64,000 bases of DNA, from assembly GCF_036711975.1 (NCBI RefSeq), contig NC_091966.1, positions 33,425,501 to 33,489,500 of the forward strand. The letters are read 5' to 3'. The position numbers and the translations under genes were made by a program. Below are positions 35,101-47,246 of this stretch, piece after piece. This DNA comes from Onthophagus taurus. Lineage: Eukaryota; Arthropoda; Insecta; Coleoptera; Scarabaeidae. Below the pieces are notes generated by a model, which made no database searches, was not told the origin of the DNA, and saw only the letters and a list, made by a program, of their open reading frames with translations. Numbering within the stretch: the first letter of the stretch is position 1; every line of letters starts with the position of its first letter.

Positions 35101-35944
35101 ACTTGTATTTTTAAACAAAACCTAGTTTTTATTTGAAAGTTTTAAGTAAACTTTACCAGCGGAGTTCAATGTCTAGACGCTATCATATAAAATATAAACA
35201 GTGCATATATTTCGTTGAATTTCAATCTTACAAGGTAAACCGGTAACGATTCTTTTCCAAAAATGGTGTTTTGTTACTTGACTTTTTTTGTTTGTTTTCG
35301 GAAGTTCAAATTTTTGAATAATTTCAATATTATCGTTATTAATTTTTTTTAAGTAACTTTTAAATTATCGATTAATATGAAAAATCGGTTGTAAATGAGA
35401 ATTTATTTATTTCGTTAGTTTTTTTGACAAACTATAAAATATTATAGAATTAGAAATGTGTAAAAACAAAGTAGGTAAACGACGATGGCCCTGATGCATG
35501 CCATGAATATCTAATTGATTTTATTAAGGATTTTGGCAACAAAAAAAAACTTTACTGTTTGACGTAATAAATCTTCTGGGAAATTCAAATTGTTTCTCTT
35601 TATTTATTTATGCAATTTAACCGGATAAAAAATTAACATAAATTTATAGTTCTCCTTTTTATTCTATGTATATCAATTAAGTAATTTAAAAATAATTATA
35701 TATGAGAATAGATACGTTATGAATTAAAAAAAATTGTTTATTACTTTTTGCGTAACATCTATCAGGCGGTTTTATTTTCAATGAAAAGAATTAAGTTAGC
35801 AGACAGAGTTCCAGCCACAACAAAGCAAAATAAAGAAGAAAACGAAAAATAAAAAAAAAACGATACGCGGCACAGATTTTTCTCCTTCATCAAGGATTAC
35901 AAGTTCATTAATACATCGCCACTCAATGCTGAGAGTGTGAGATG
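32131..35944. other. AT-rich DNA, no gene recognised
   Basis: About 3.8 kb. Frames at 33338-33553 (minus) and 33700-33912 (plus) have no motif that I recognise. No repeats with clear ends. Confidence 0.42.
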
Positions 35945-35950
35945 TGTGCC

Positions 35951-35958
35951 TATATAAA
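35951..35958 (+). promoter_or_regulatory. TATA box of a candidate + strand promoter
   Basis: TATATAAA, with an initiator-like ACAGTTA about 31 bases downstream (35983-35989). Spacing fits a TATA-driven RNA polymerase II start near 35984. A start codon and splice donor follow at 36310-36336. Confidence 0.45.
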
Positions 35959-35983
35959 ACAACAAGGTTTTCGCGATTCAAAA

Positions 35984-36335
35984 CAGTTATCAGCATCCCG
36001 TTCGTTGTTTCTACTAGTAGCCGTAGTGACCGGTTAAATCTCTCGATTTTTCTTCATTATCTAAACGTAGAAGGATTTCGCTCGCGAAACTCGCTAATTT
36101 AAAGTGTCAATATTTTTTAAAGTTTTTGCCATATAAGATTTTATTTTACTTTTTGTTGGTGCTGTCCGCATTGAAGACTCACACCGTAAAATTTACTACA
36201 ACCGCGATGACCAGAACTAGTAGTTGTTAAGTGATACTTGATGTTTGACGTTTTTATTCCGAATACTTAAAAAATATAAAAACAAAATCAGTGGATTTTA
36301 TTCTCAACGATGAAACCAAACATAAAATGTTTTTG
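35984..36335 (+). other. candidate first exon with start codon and splice donor
   Basis: If transcription starts near 35984, a 5' leader of about 326 bases precedes ATG at 36310. The frame runs MKPNIKCF and then hits a GTAAGT donor at 36336 in phase 2. Two readings are possible. First, it is the first coding exon of an unrecognised gene, perhaps secreted. Second, it is the 5' untranslated exon of the MFS gene downstream: splicing to the acceptor at 40627 would make the next base A, giving TGA and an eight-codon upstream frame ahead of the real ATG at 40723. RNA evidence is needed to choose. Confidence 0.4.
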
Positions 36336-38599
36336 GTAAGTCCTATTTAAAAGAACTCTTTTTAATAAGATTTGCTGACGTCTTTATGATTGCTTAAACC
36401 ATTGTAAACATTGAATAGTTTTCATAAAAAATATGTCATGGATTTTAGCGTTTTCTTGCTAATTGCAAAAACGAATTAAAATACTCTCTAAAAGCGATTA
36501 AATCATTTTTTTTCTTTTTTGTTCTGTTATATAATCTCTACTTTAATAATGAGTACTATGATAATAATTGTTTAATAATTACTATGGATAATAGGCGGTT
36601 GTTGTTATATCATTTCTGAATTGTTGATCTAATTACATCACTTGTCATGATTGTAATCTAACATCTCAAGAAATAAGTTGTACGGCTGCATTTTGCGGTT
36701 TACCAATAACATTGTGGTTAACACATAAAATGTGCAACATTTTCTATTGATTCATAAATTGAATACAGAAGATTGTGGTTTTCAATATAAACAAATAAAA
36801 TGTGATTTTAACACAATTTTAATTTTTTCGTTATTAAATCAGACTTTACTTTTCGAATATTATATTACTATTAATAATAGGTTTTATTTTATTATAGCAT
36901 TTAAATCAGTGATCAGAAAAGATAAGAAAACACTCTTAACATTATTTATGTATGTACCACCGATTACTATCAAATAAATTTCATCATAAATAACATGCTT
37001 TATGAGTAGCTCTTTATTTATGTAAATATAATGAACTTGAAGAATATCCTCGATAAATTAAGTGAGTCGGTGTTTTCCGTGTTTATCCTAAATGACTACA
37101 TTAATTCCACACATTTAGCAAAACATGATTTTAAAACAACCTCTACAAATTCTTTACATAATTTTCTTACTTTGATAACGGTAATATAACGAAACGGTTA
37201 GGAAGAACATAATTAATTATATATTCGCAAAAATTTCACGAAAAACATTAACTGGAGGTGATTCAGGAGCAAGTTGCTACAAGTTACGTTTTGGACAACG
37301 TTGAATTATTGCTTACTAACATTTTATCTAAGAAAGGTTATACTGTATAGTGATGTGCTCAAAACGGCGAGAATTAAACAGCTAATGGACAATTTATGAT
37401 AAACATACCTTTCATATCAAATCTAGTACTACTACAAGTTCGTGATATATGTTACATCACAGAATGGGGTCGAGTATTTACAAAGTATAGTCATTAAGTT
37501 GAGACTAATATTTCATATATCAAGACTCTAACCTGGAATGATGTGTCACCTCTACAAAGGAAGATAATAGTCTATCGAGTCAAACAAGACATCGTAAAGC
37601 TTTTTTGTAAGCCTTATCCAGCGATCGATTGATGTAATGACATCGCCGAGAAATCAAGAAGGAAATCTCAAACTATATTTTCAATGTCATAATTATGAAT
37701 CACACGAAAACATAAAAAAAATAAACCAAGAATCATAAATAATCCTCTCTGCATTTACAACAAATACTATGTCAAATTTACAACAACTTTCGTTAATTCC
37801 TTATTAAATTGTAATGTGTTTGGAATCAAGCTCATCTTGCTACTAATGAAATTGTCCAAAATATGAGGTTTAACATATACAATTGGGAACCATCATAGTT
37901 TTCTGTTGGAGAAGAGGCAACAATTCTAATCAGAAAACAAATTCAAAATCACCAAATTATTTCAAAACAACCTAATTGAAAATACTGTCACTTACAGTTA
38001 CTTGACTACTGATTGGCCCAACTACATACGTATTGACGATGTTTACAGCAAAAATCAACTCTGCGTTGGATTGGGTTGCAGTACAAACAACCCAACCCAA
38101 CCCTTTTTTCTAAGAGGGGAAAAGCTCTCCCAGCCTATAAGAGAAATCCAGCTTTTTCGCAATGTTTTAGGCATCTCTGGAATCGCGTTTCAGCAAACAT
38201 CAGGATTCTGGCTTATAGATGTATCGGGTTATTTATTTCATTCATTCTACCCGGTCTTCTGTTGTGTTCACCATCCTTTTTTTCTCCTTTTCTCTGTCAA
38301 GCTTCTTTTATGTTTGTATAAATGCTGGCGGAAACACCCATGACCTGTCTTTAGCTAACTCATGCTGTAATCCACATCTCCCCTTCATCAATCCCTTCGT
38401 CTCTACTCATCAACCCTGCTTATGAACCCAACGCAACTCAACTCAACCCATCTAAAGTGATACTATCAGTTTACATATACAAACATTCTTCTACAACGAC
38501 AACTTCTAGAATAACACTGAAATATGAAGTAATTCTTAAATGTAAATGGAATAGAAATCTCTTCAGGTAAGGATAAGGCTATTTTCTGGTCGCTTGGAA
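36336..38599. other. AT-rich DNA, possibly intronic, no exon recognised
   Basis: No coding match. The longest frame here (38002-38343, plus) is 113 codons without a domain. It overlaps a stretch rich in CAACCCAACCC near 38090, which also pairs with GGGTTG at 38070. Confidence 0.4.
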
Positions 38600-39460
38600 T
38601 ATTCACATTGCTACGTCCTTCTTTTCTTCTTCAAGTTGTTTTGGACCTGTTGTGTACATCACAAGACACACTTCGGCTGCGAATTCAAAATTCAACAGAC
38701 AATTCTGAATTCACAGCCGAAGTGTGTCTTTTGATGTACACTTCCATCTGTGCTTCCATCTTTTTGGGTGGTCTTTCTGGTGTTCGTGTACCAACTAGCA
38801 GGCACTCTAATACTATACACGGAAAACCGCATTTAACATCTTCTTCTTTGTCTCCCTCATCTTACAACATCTAATATACCACATCGTTCCCTGATGTCTA
38901 TATTTCAGGATAGTTCGCAACGTTTTCATTTCAGCAACTCTCAGCATATTTTTAGTGTCATGACGGGATTTATACAAGTTTTATAAATCCTTATTTTCCT
39001 GTCCATTCGTGTGTATTGATTTGACCAAACTATCTCTCTTAAGCATCCTGATAGAGAAGTCATTTAATTGATCTGTTTTTTAAGTCTTTTGCATGACTCA
39101 TAATTGCTGGAGATATCCAGTCTAAAATATTTAAACTGACTGATTTGTTTAATAAGCTTCAATGCCATTTCTATTTTCCGATTAATACGGTCATGTTCTT
39201 AATTCTTAATTAATTTAAAAAGCTGACTGCAGATTATCTTCAGTTTTTACCGTGATTGTTGCATAGTATATCATTTGATTTTATCCTTGCTATATAATTG
39301 TGTCTATTATCAAGTTAAACAGGAATGGGCTTAAGCTGTCCCCTAATCTAATTCCGTCTGATGTCAAAATATTAGCGGTTATGTGCTCGCCTGTTCAAAT
39401 ATTCGTCATGTTCTGACCTTATTTTCTAGTATTTGTAACGAGCTCAAAATATGCTTGAAT
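38600..39460 (-). pseudogene. L2/RTE-type LINE reverse transcriptase remnant
   Basis: On the minus strand SDGIRLGDSLSPFLFNLIID (about 39365-39300) is the GVRQGDSLSP..FN..MD motif. YYATITVKTEDNLQSAF follows in place of YADD...TEDDLQ, so the catalytic box is lost. Further on, RIYKTCINPVMT and, after a frame change, NMLRVAEMKTLRTI match the thumb and C-terminal segments (family RIYKT.IRPV.TY ... AEMK.LR.I). The end near 38600-38660 has an LEEEKK-type tail. Multiple stops. It resembles the debris at 6480-6620 and 48130-48450 in motif style. Confidence 0.65.
38652..38741 (-). repeat. 90-base near-perfect hairpin
   Basis: Arms of 41 bases (38652-38692 and 38701-38741) are reverse complements except at three positions, around an 8-base loop. 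In a minus-strand transcript two of the three differences become G-U pairs, leaving a single mismatch. The size fits a pre-miRNA or hairpin-siRNA precursor, but it lies in the 3' part of a dead LINE and could simply be a foldback duplication. Confidence 0.9.
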
Positions 39461-40627
39461 AAAATCATCAACTTTCCATTGAGTTCTTTTTTTCTATATT
39501 TTATAAGCTTTTACAAATAATTATTGGTCAAGCAGACTACTACAAATTGAACTAATCTTACTAAATGTAGGTCTCAACATCTAATACAATTAAATAGATT
39601 TTGTAATACCAAATAATTTCAGGGAAGGTCATTCTATAACTCATTAACTAGCTTAGGTGTCAGAATACGTTTGAGACGGTCAGGATAAAAAGACGCAAAT
39701 GGGGATTAAGGTTGAGTTAGTTGCAAGTAGTTTTGTTGACAAGTAGTTGATGTGGAGATGTGGAACTACGATAACTAACCATCATTATTTTTATATTTTT
39801 TATTTCTGTTACCAAGGAACTACTTGTTATTCAGTTAAAAAGGTAAAAACTTCTGTATCTATTTTATATAAGAATAACAATCAAAACAAAAATCAATTTA
39901 TCAACCAACAAATTAAAATATGTATAATCAATATTTATCACAGTCCAAGAAAGTTTCCATTTACAAACAAATTAAAATCGTTATCAGATAACAAAGTTAA
40001 TTACTAAAGTTATGTTTCTTGTACTCATTTCGCTTTGTTTTAAAAAAGATTGAACTTTGAATAGCAATTTGTCAATCTAAAATATAAGTAAATATTCTAT
40101 TTAATAAAATATCAGATTGGATGGACAGCAATTTAAAGAAGTACTACTTAGTAAAAGAAAATTCGTTTGCGCTTGCGCTTGTATTCATTCTGCGCGACCG
40201 TCCTAAAGATGATTTATTTTACGAATAAGTGAGTGTAAACGAAGTTGGTAGAGCTGTGCGTCTTGGTATTTTAAACGAAAAGAATTTGCGGAAAATGCTT
40301 GACAACAATGCGAAACTCGCGGATAGTGTGTCAACGAAATCCAAAGTATATCGCCTTAATTGATTAAATGCTTCCTTATATTCTTAAACGGAGACAGTAA
40401 ATTTATAAATACTTAAGTTGCAAGTTGTATGATGTAGTTAGCACGTTTTCTGGCATCTTTCCGTCAGAACGTCGAGAATAAACATTGTTTTTTTTAATTG
40501 TTTCTCAAGGTTTAAGTAATAGCATGAGGAATATCTAATATCTTTTAAAGGTAAAAACATAATCATCTTAAATCATCTTAATTGTTTGTTTAACATATTT
40601 TACTTATCATTGTTTATTTTGTTTCAG
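39461..40627. other. AT-rich upstream region of the MFS gene
   Basis: No coding match. A GC-richer stretch at 40165-40335 includes GCGCTTGCGCTTG and TCTGCGCGACC. A pyrimidine-rich acceptor (TTATTTTGTTTCAG) ends at 40627, so a spliced 5' untranslated exon probably starts at 40628. A possible donor AAAG/GTAAAA at 40551 would give a 77-base intron. The true upstream exon is not settled. Confidence 0.4.
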
Positions 40628-40722
40628 AAAAGTATTTCCTGACCTTTATTGGTACTACTCTATTAAGATAGCATTCAAAACATCCAATTAAAATCATTAA
40701 TAAATTCAAAAGAAGTTGTAAC

Positions 40723-43078
40723 ATGATAGATACTGATCCGAATTCGAAAAAAATCCAAACCATCAGCGAGAAAATACCTATTGAGAATGGTAGCTCAAAA
40801 CACGACATAGAGCTTGTAGTTTATCCTGATTTGGCTACAAAATCCGACGAGAAACCTGAATCAAAACCAGCCGATTTTGAAACAGCAATTGAAAAAACCG
40901 AATATGGAAAATTTCATTACCTCTTATTGGCCGTGTGTGGCTTTGTCAGCACCGCTGAAGAAATGGATGTCATATCGATGTCTTTCATACTTCCGAGTGC
41001 ACAGTGTGACTTGAAACTAACAACTCAAGCCAAAGGTTGGCTAAATTGTATCATTTTTATTGGAATGATGGCGGGAGCTTATGTTTGGGGATCAGCTGCT
41101 GATGCTTTGGGAAGAAAGAAAGTTTTAATTGTCATCTCGTTTATGAATGCTCTCTGTATCGTTGCGTCAAGTTTCAGTCAAACTTTTATTTGGTTTATGT
41201 TCTTCAGGTTTATGAACGGAGCGGCGTAAGTAAAATTTTAATCATATGTTGAACGTTAAATCCGTCTGAACCTTTCCTCTCACATTCATTTAAGTATATT
41301 AATACTTAAAAATAGCCGCGTGGCGCTTATTAAACACTCCCGAGGAAGTGACTCCTTGAAAAAGGAGAATTAACTTAAACGCGAGATAAAATCGTCAGTA
41401 GGAATATGGTGGGCCAAGAATACTCTCTCACGCTTCCAACGACGCGTCATCTCTTTGAAGACGATGCGCTCATTTAGCAGCAGGGATTTTTATTGGCAAA
41501 ATGACACATAATAAGCAACAGTCGCAGGAAGTGGGAGCACGAGGTGATTTTTGGTGTTTATAGCCATTTGACGTTGACCTCTCATTTCATCAATGAAACA
41601 TATTTATACATTTTGACTTATTTTTAACTAATTTTAGGTTTTTCTTTCTTTATTGATAGATTGGGTGGTAGTGGACCAGTAATATGGGCTTACTTCGCCG
41701 AATTTCAACCAAAAAAGAAACGCGGATCAATGTTATCTTTTATGGCCGCGTTTTGGACTTTGGGGAATCTTTTCGTTGCCGGATTAGCTTGGGTTATTAT
41801 TCCGACAAACATTGGAGTTTACTCGCATAATTTCATTTATAATTCATGGAGGATATTTCTTTTAATGTGCTCCGTACCTTCATTTATCGTTGGGTCTCTT
41901 CTTTTTTTTCTTCCGGAGAGTCCCAAATACGTTTTATCAAAAGGAAAGAAAGAGAAAGCTTTAGAGATCTTTCGATCGATATATTATTTAAATACAGGAA
42001 AAAGTAAAGATAGTTATCCAGTAAAAGACATGTTGATGGATGCCGATTATGATCCAACGCCGAAAGGAAAGTTACCATTAAATGATAAGTTGAAGAAAAC
42101 TATGAGTACAGTGGTCGAGCATAGTCGACAATTATTCGTGATGCCCATTGCCAAATTTACAATTATTTCAATTACTATTAATTTTACATTTCACATTGGC
42201 TATTACGGGTTGATGATGTGGTTTCCAGAACTTTTTAATAGATTTGATGAGTTCTCGAAAGATCATCCGGGCGTTCAAGCTTCTGTGTGCGAAGTTACCG
42301 ATTACGTGGTCAGAAATGGCAGTCAATCTTCAATGGATTACGAAAAATGCAATGATAAAATCGACGACACCGTCTTTTTGGATTCGTTAATTACCGTTGC
42401 TTCTGCCATTCCGGCCAATGTTGTTGCTGTGTTATTTATTGATAAGTTAGGAAGAAAATTCTTTTTAGGTAAGTTAGAATTAAGACTAAAAATAAGTGTT
42501 AATTATTTTATATTTTAGTGTTTAGTACCTTCTCATCCGGTTTATGCGCCGCTTGTATGTATTTTGTGTCAAACAAAACCCAGAATCTCGTTGTTTCTGC
42601 AGTTTTTAGTGGGGTAATTTCATGTGGGAATGCAGCCTTGGATTGTTTGATAACTGAAATATTTCCTACGAATCTCAGGTATGTTTTCATTTCTAAATAT
42701 AGAACTTTTAAAGTTAGCCGGTGTTAACAAAACAACTAGTAATTGTAAAATGCGTCGTTACGGATTATTCATGAGCACAGTTGTGCGTGAAATTTATTCC
42801 TGTTACTGCTACGCACGTAATTATTAAGATCTATTTTTGTTTTTATTTTCCTATTCATTATGGAAATGATGTAAGTTTCTTTTATACTTTACAGAGCGAC
42901 TGGTGTTGCAATATCGATGGTAGCGGCAAGATTTGGTGGAATAGTTGGGAATATTGTGATAGCGATGTTGCTTGATATGTATTGTCCAGCTCCGAATTTC
43001 ATCGTAGCCGTATTGTTAATCGGTGGAGGATTATTGTGCCTAATGTTGCCAAATACAACCAGAAGACCGTTGTCATAA
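40723..43078 (+). CDS. SV2-like MFS transporter, four coding exons
   Basis: Membrane transporter of the major facilitator superfamily, closest in motif to insect synaptic-vesicle-glycoprotein-2-like proteins; the substrate is not known. Exons are 40723-41225, 41660-42468, 42519-42678 and 42895-43078. All introns are GT-AG, the phases join cleanly, and the protein has 551 residues. After a charged N-tail (1-60), helix 1 begins near residue 65. The MFS signature GSAADALGRKK is at 123-133, LGGSGPVIW spans the first junction (169-177), PESPKY follows helix 6 (253-258), and DKLGRK is at 429-434. A loop with C378 and C398 lies between helices 7 and 8, as in SV2-like proteins. About twelve helices are expected. 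The ATG is chosen because it is the first in frame after the acceptor at 40627 and gives a normal N-tail. No defect seen. The isoform and neuronal or other role cannot be told from sequence. Confidence 0.9.
41310..41560. other. GC-richer block inside intron 1 of the MFS gene
   Basis: Within the 434-base intron this part is richer in GC than the flanking intron and contains GCCGCGTGGCGCTTATTAAA and CCAACGACGCGTCATC. No splice pair marks a hidden exon. It could be an intronic regulatory element. Confidence 0.35.
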
Positions 43079-43264
43079 AACAAACCCCAATCTACCTTAG
43101 TTCCTTTACCTCATAAGTTTAAATTTGTAACTATTTTAATTTTATACTTTACACAAAAACTAAAATCAAAAGAAGAAATCGTTATAATCTTTATTGTACT
43201 AGTTGATTCTTTTAAAAACGTTATACTTTGTACGTTGTTTCATTTATTATAAAGATTTATGTTG

Positions 43265-43270
43265 AATAAA
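43265..43270 (+). terminator. poly(A) signal of the MFS gene
   Basis: AATAAA about 190 bases after the stop codon, followed by T-rich sequence. The 3' untranslated region would end near 43285-43295. Confidence 0.6.
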
Positions 43271-43369
43271 TTATTTATTTCCGAACGGAACGACAAAAAT
43301 GTAACATCATATAGATCATTTCATGTCGGTTTAATGCGGTTCAATCAACAAAACCAACTGGTAAACAAA

Positions 43370-45090
43370 TTATCGTGTTACGTTGAATGAAATTCTAAGT
43401 GAAGGTGAACGGCTGCCGCGAAGCGGAATTAAAATCGATTGGAGTTTTCATTACCATACGCCTCGCGAATCACGTGGTTTTATTTATTTATCTTTTTTTG
43501 TCTTCACGGGCGCGTGATCTAAGGATCTAAGGTCGCGTTCTATAAGTTATTGGAAAACCGGTTGATCTTTTTTTTTGGATGTAAATCCCCAGATCGTAAC
43601 TGTGTTGAGATCGTCAATATTATTTTACGAGCAATTAGAACAAGCACGTTAACAAATATCCTTTTGACGCCTAACTCAATTTTTGGAAGAACAAGAATAT
43701 ATACATACATCAGGTTATGTCACACGTCTTAATGCAGCATATAGAAAGTGGCACGAATTCTTGTTTTCGTATAATTAACGATTGTAATTAAAGGAAAGTT
43801 GATTGGATTCTTCTCGACAAATACGATGACGTCAAAAATGCGGCCGTTAAATCTCTTTGACACGCCGTTAAGCGATGAGAGAACTCATCAGAACGAGGAG
43901 AAGGCAATTTCGCAACACACTCCATTGAATCGCGGGCTACGATGACGGGGCTCCGGAAATCACGTCGCGGAGGCGGCTGATAATTACAAACCTCCCCGTT
44001 CCGTTCTCGTTCGGACGACGCTTTCATTAATGCAAAACATTAGGGCGCCCGGATAATTGTCCTAATAAACCGTTCCAGTCACGCCAGCTCGAAGAAATCA
44101 TAAATTACCGGTGGGGAAAAGGGAGCTCTTCCCGCGGGGTTGTCATCTACCCCCGCATCTGAACACCGTGTTGAATAACTTAACGGAGGCCCCATTTACA
44201 AGTTAGATTGGGGCGTCGTTTCAAGTTTGATTCAACGTACGTGTTGGCTACTAAGTGGGTTTAATTGAGGGGTAATTATTGAAGTTGAATGTTAGAGGTT
44301 AAAAAGTTCTCTTTTACAAACTGTAATGTATGAGTGTATTGTTGTTTTGATACACCTACAAAGGTAGTACTGAGAACATCTTCTGTTGAAGCATCCCCAA
44401 GTAGAGATAAATTCTCGAGTAGAGTACATTAAGATATCGTTCCTTGAAGCGGTTGGAGCTCATTTGGTGTTCGGGGTCCTTGTGTTGGTGTGTGTCGGGG
44501 TACGTGTCCGCATTATCTTTTTAATTAGTCCGGCACACCGGGCGTACAGGGCCCCCTTAACTATCCCGTCATTAATTACGGCTTAAATACGATCGGTCTC
44601 GAGACCTCGCCCGTGCATTGTTCGGCGTTTAGGGCCATTACAACTCTATCTGCTCTCCGGGCCGGCCAGCTTCGAGGAGTGGCGCGGATTATTTCATTAC
44701 CCAGGTGGGCGTGCTGCGGGAAATCAACTATTGTCAGGTGTAAATTCCGTAGACAACACGGCAACACGCGCGAATCGGACTTGGAGCCCCGGCGTTGTAG
44801 TGTACCGGGTGAGCGGATATAACTTATGCCCAAACACACCGTACGTTAACGTTGAACACTTCTTCCATCTCGGGGATTGCCGCCGCTATCGTCTCCTTCG
44901 AACGCGTCGATGAGTGGGATTACACGGTGCATGTTCCGAGCGATACCATCATCAATAATAACAAATATGATCCTCATTAACATATTAAACGCCGCGGCGC
45001 ATTCTCCGCGATCCGTCCGAACGTTAATCGGCAGTAATTTTTTTCCAACCAACCGTTCTCTTTTCTCAAAGAAGAACGAAGAGGATCGAC
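43370..45090. other. GC/CpG-rich islands downstream of the MFS gene
   Basis: Two dense islands (about 43370-44240 and 44440-45090). Features include GCCGCGAAGCGGAATTAAAA, CACGTCGCGGAGGCGGC, CCGGGCCGGCCAGC and two CAGGTG-type E-boxes near 44701 and 44735. Frames occur on both strands with no domain. The position just 3' of a gene and the strong CpG content suggest regulatory DNA, possibly for a neighbouring gene outside the window. Confidence 0.42.
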
Positions 45091-45419
45091 AATCATTTCT
45101 GACTCTTTCCCTTTAAGACAAATGAACTGTTACATTTCTTTAACAGTATATGAAACATTTAAATTTAACTCAATGAATCAAAAAAATAATAACGATAATC
45201 TGTTGTTGTATACATTCAACATTCTCACATCCTTATAGGGCGCTGATATACTGACAATATTAGCATCAAGTACATCAAAAAGTTTATCAAAAAATGTAGT
45301 TGTAGCTCATATCAAATTTTGTTATTAATTACAACGACTTATGTCTTACAGTGATAATGAATATTATTAGAAAAGAAATATTATTACAAATCTAATTTAT
45401 TTCATATCACTAACAGCAA
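45091..45419. other. AT-rich DNA, no gene recognised
   Basis: Spacer before the LINE. Its right part may be element sequence too decayed to read. Confidence 0.45.
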
Positions 45420-47246
45420 TAAAAAGACAAATGTACGAAAGCCACAGGAATAAAAAAATTGAAAAGAAACATATAGTGAAATTGAAACTACTAAAAAACA
45501 GTTGAATGCAGATTACATTATTAATTCTAATAATAAAACAAGAGCATCTTGCCAACTAATAAACCGCCTTCAAGGTAAAGATATCACAAGTGGTATAAAA
45601 CCAGCAGATTTTGAAGCTACAAATGAGCAGTTCTTAAATATTCTGACGGAAATAAATGACTATTTTATAAAGATTTGTCAAAATATTGATAACAATGTTG
45701 GCCACCACCTAAATATTCACTATCAACCGTCAGTGGGCCACACTTTGTCATTATACTTAACGGACGAAATTGAAGTCCTACAAATAATAAATAATTTAAA
45801 TAACACAACGGCAACGGGTGGAGATGAAATACCGACGAGCGTACTAAAGCATTCTGCAAGGTTTGCTGACGGCCGTTTTCCGGATTAGTTGAAAAAGACA
45901 GTAATAATCCCAATCTATAAAAAAGGAGTCAACTCCTGCTGTGATAACTATCGTTCAATAGCACTCATATCGAATCTTGCAAAAATGTATGAGAAACTTG
46001 TACACAACAGAATTATAAATTATTTAAACAAATATAATATATTGCACGAGAATCACAATGGTTTTCGTAAGGAAAGATCCACCGAACTTGCGATGTTTCA
46101 ACTGTTGGAAAATATTATCTTGGGATTAAATGTAAAACAGGCCACAACAGCATTGTTCTTGGATCTTACAAAAGCCTTTGATAGTGTACATCATTTAATC
46201 CTTTTGACCAAGTTGAAAGGACTTGACTTTCTATCAGGGAGGTTACAATGTGTAGTGGCCCATAGTGAACAGGAAAAGAAATAAGATTAGCTTGGAGGGA
46301 GCTTGGAGGGTTCCATATTGGGCTCTTTATTGTTCCTCCTATATGCGAATGACTTACCACGTGTAACGAACAACATTACGATAATGTTTGCGGATGACAC
46401 AACGACCGTGGCGAGGTGTAGTACTGATTATGAAATCCAGAAATCACTTACTGTGGATCTGAATAAACTTTCGTATTGGTTTGAAGCGCACAACATAAAA
46501 TTAAGTACAAAAAAACGAAAATTGTTAAGTATCACTTATGCTCTGACCAGATCAAGGCGAGGTATCGGGATACTGAGATTTCCAGTGTAGAAGAAATTTC
46601 GTTTCTGGGTTGGAAAATGGATCCTGGACCAATCACATTGATTTCTTTGCTGACAATATCAGACATTTTCATATGCTATTCGGATTATTTCCAGATCAGC
46701 TGGCATTGAAGCAGCATTAAATGCCTATTATGCATATGTTCATTCCTTGCTATGATATGGAGTCGTCTTTTGGGGCCGTAATGTTGGTATAGATAGAATC
46801 TTCATACTACAAAAGAGGTGTGTAAGAGCAATCTTTGGTCTAAAAAATACTGATAGCTGTAGAAGCTTTAAAGACTATAGAATACCTACCTTGTATGGAA
46901 TTTATATTCTAGAATGTGCCGTATTGGTTAGGAAGAATTACTTTAAATTTTTCAAAAAATATGAAATATCACATCCTCGAGACACACGCGGGAAGGTGAA
47001 CTGCTATCTGGTGCTACCAAAAACGCACCTTACTAAGATTCAGAAGACGGATTTGTACCAGAGTATCAAGATCTACAATCACATTTCGGAGAGTACAAGG
47101 ATCCTGCCAGTTCCAAGATTCCGGAGAAGACTGAGAGCTATTGTCACCGAAAATCCGATGTATACAATTGACATGGTTTTCCAATTTAATGTTTGAATTA
47201 AATTTGTATTATATTACAATGTAATTATTATTATTATTATAATGAT
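45420..47246 (+). mobile_element. LINE (jockey/CR1 group) with decayed reverse transcriptase and (ATT)n tail
   Basis: The order of motifs is correct: NNKTRASCQLINRL (45528), INDYFIKICQNI (45650), VIIPIYKKG and NYRSIALIS (45905-45975), FRKERSTELAMFQLLENI (46065-46120), ALFLDLTKAFDSV (46150), GSILGSLLFLLYANDLP (46310-46360) and FADDT with both catalytic Asp residues (46387-46401). The C-terminal RVRxIFGL-type and DYRIPTLYGIYILECAVLVR blocks follow (46820-46930). Defects: TGG to TAG after FPD (45886-45888), a deletion with frameshift near 46220-46310 that removes the GVPQ part, and frame changes at 46580-46890. The 3' end is an (ATT)n run at 47219-47244, a typical LINE tail. Inactive. Confidence 0.85.
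45502..46284 (+). pseudogene. LINE reverse transcriptase N-terminal part with internal stop
   Basis: One frame from 45502 to 46284 holds the linker and the finger and first palm motifs (KKGVNSCCDNYRSIALIS, NGFRKERSTELAMFQL, DLTKAFDSV) and is broken only by TAG at 45886-45888. The family has Trp at that position (FPDxWK), so a single G to A change explains the stop. After DSVHHLILLTKLK the frame leaves the family alignment because of a deletion. Confidence 0.82.

Noticed and set aside
38065..38105. CAACCCAACCC run as possible telomere-like repeat
   Set aside because: Only a few units, not the insect TTAGG repeat; it pairs locally with GGGTTG and is better seen as a small inverted repeat.
38002..38425. 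113-codon plus frame and two overlapping frames
   Set aside because: Three overlapping frames in the same T-rich stretch without a domain; no start or splice context.
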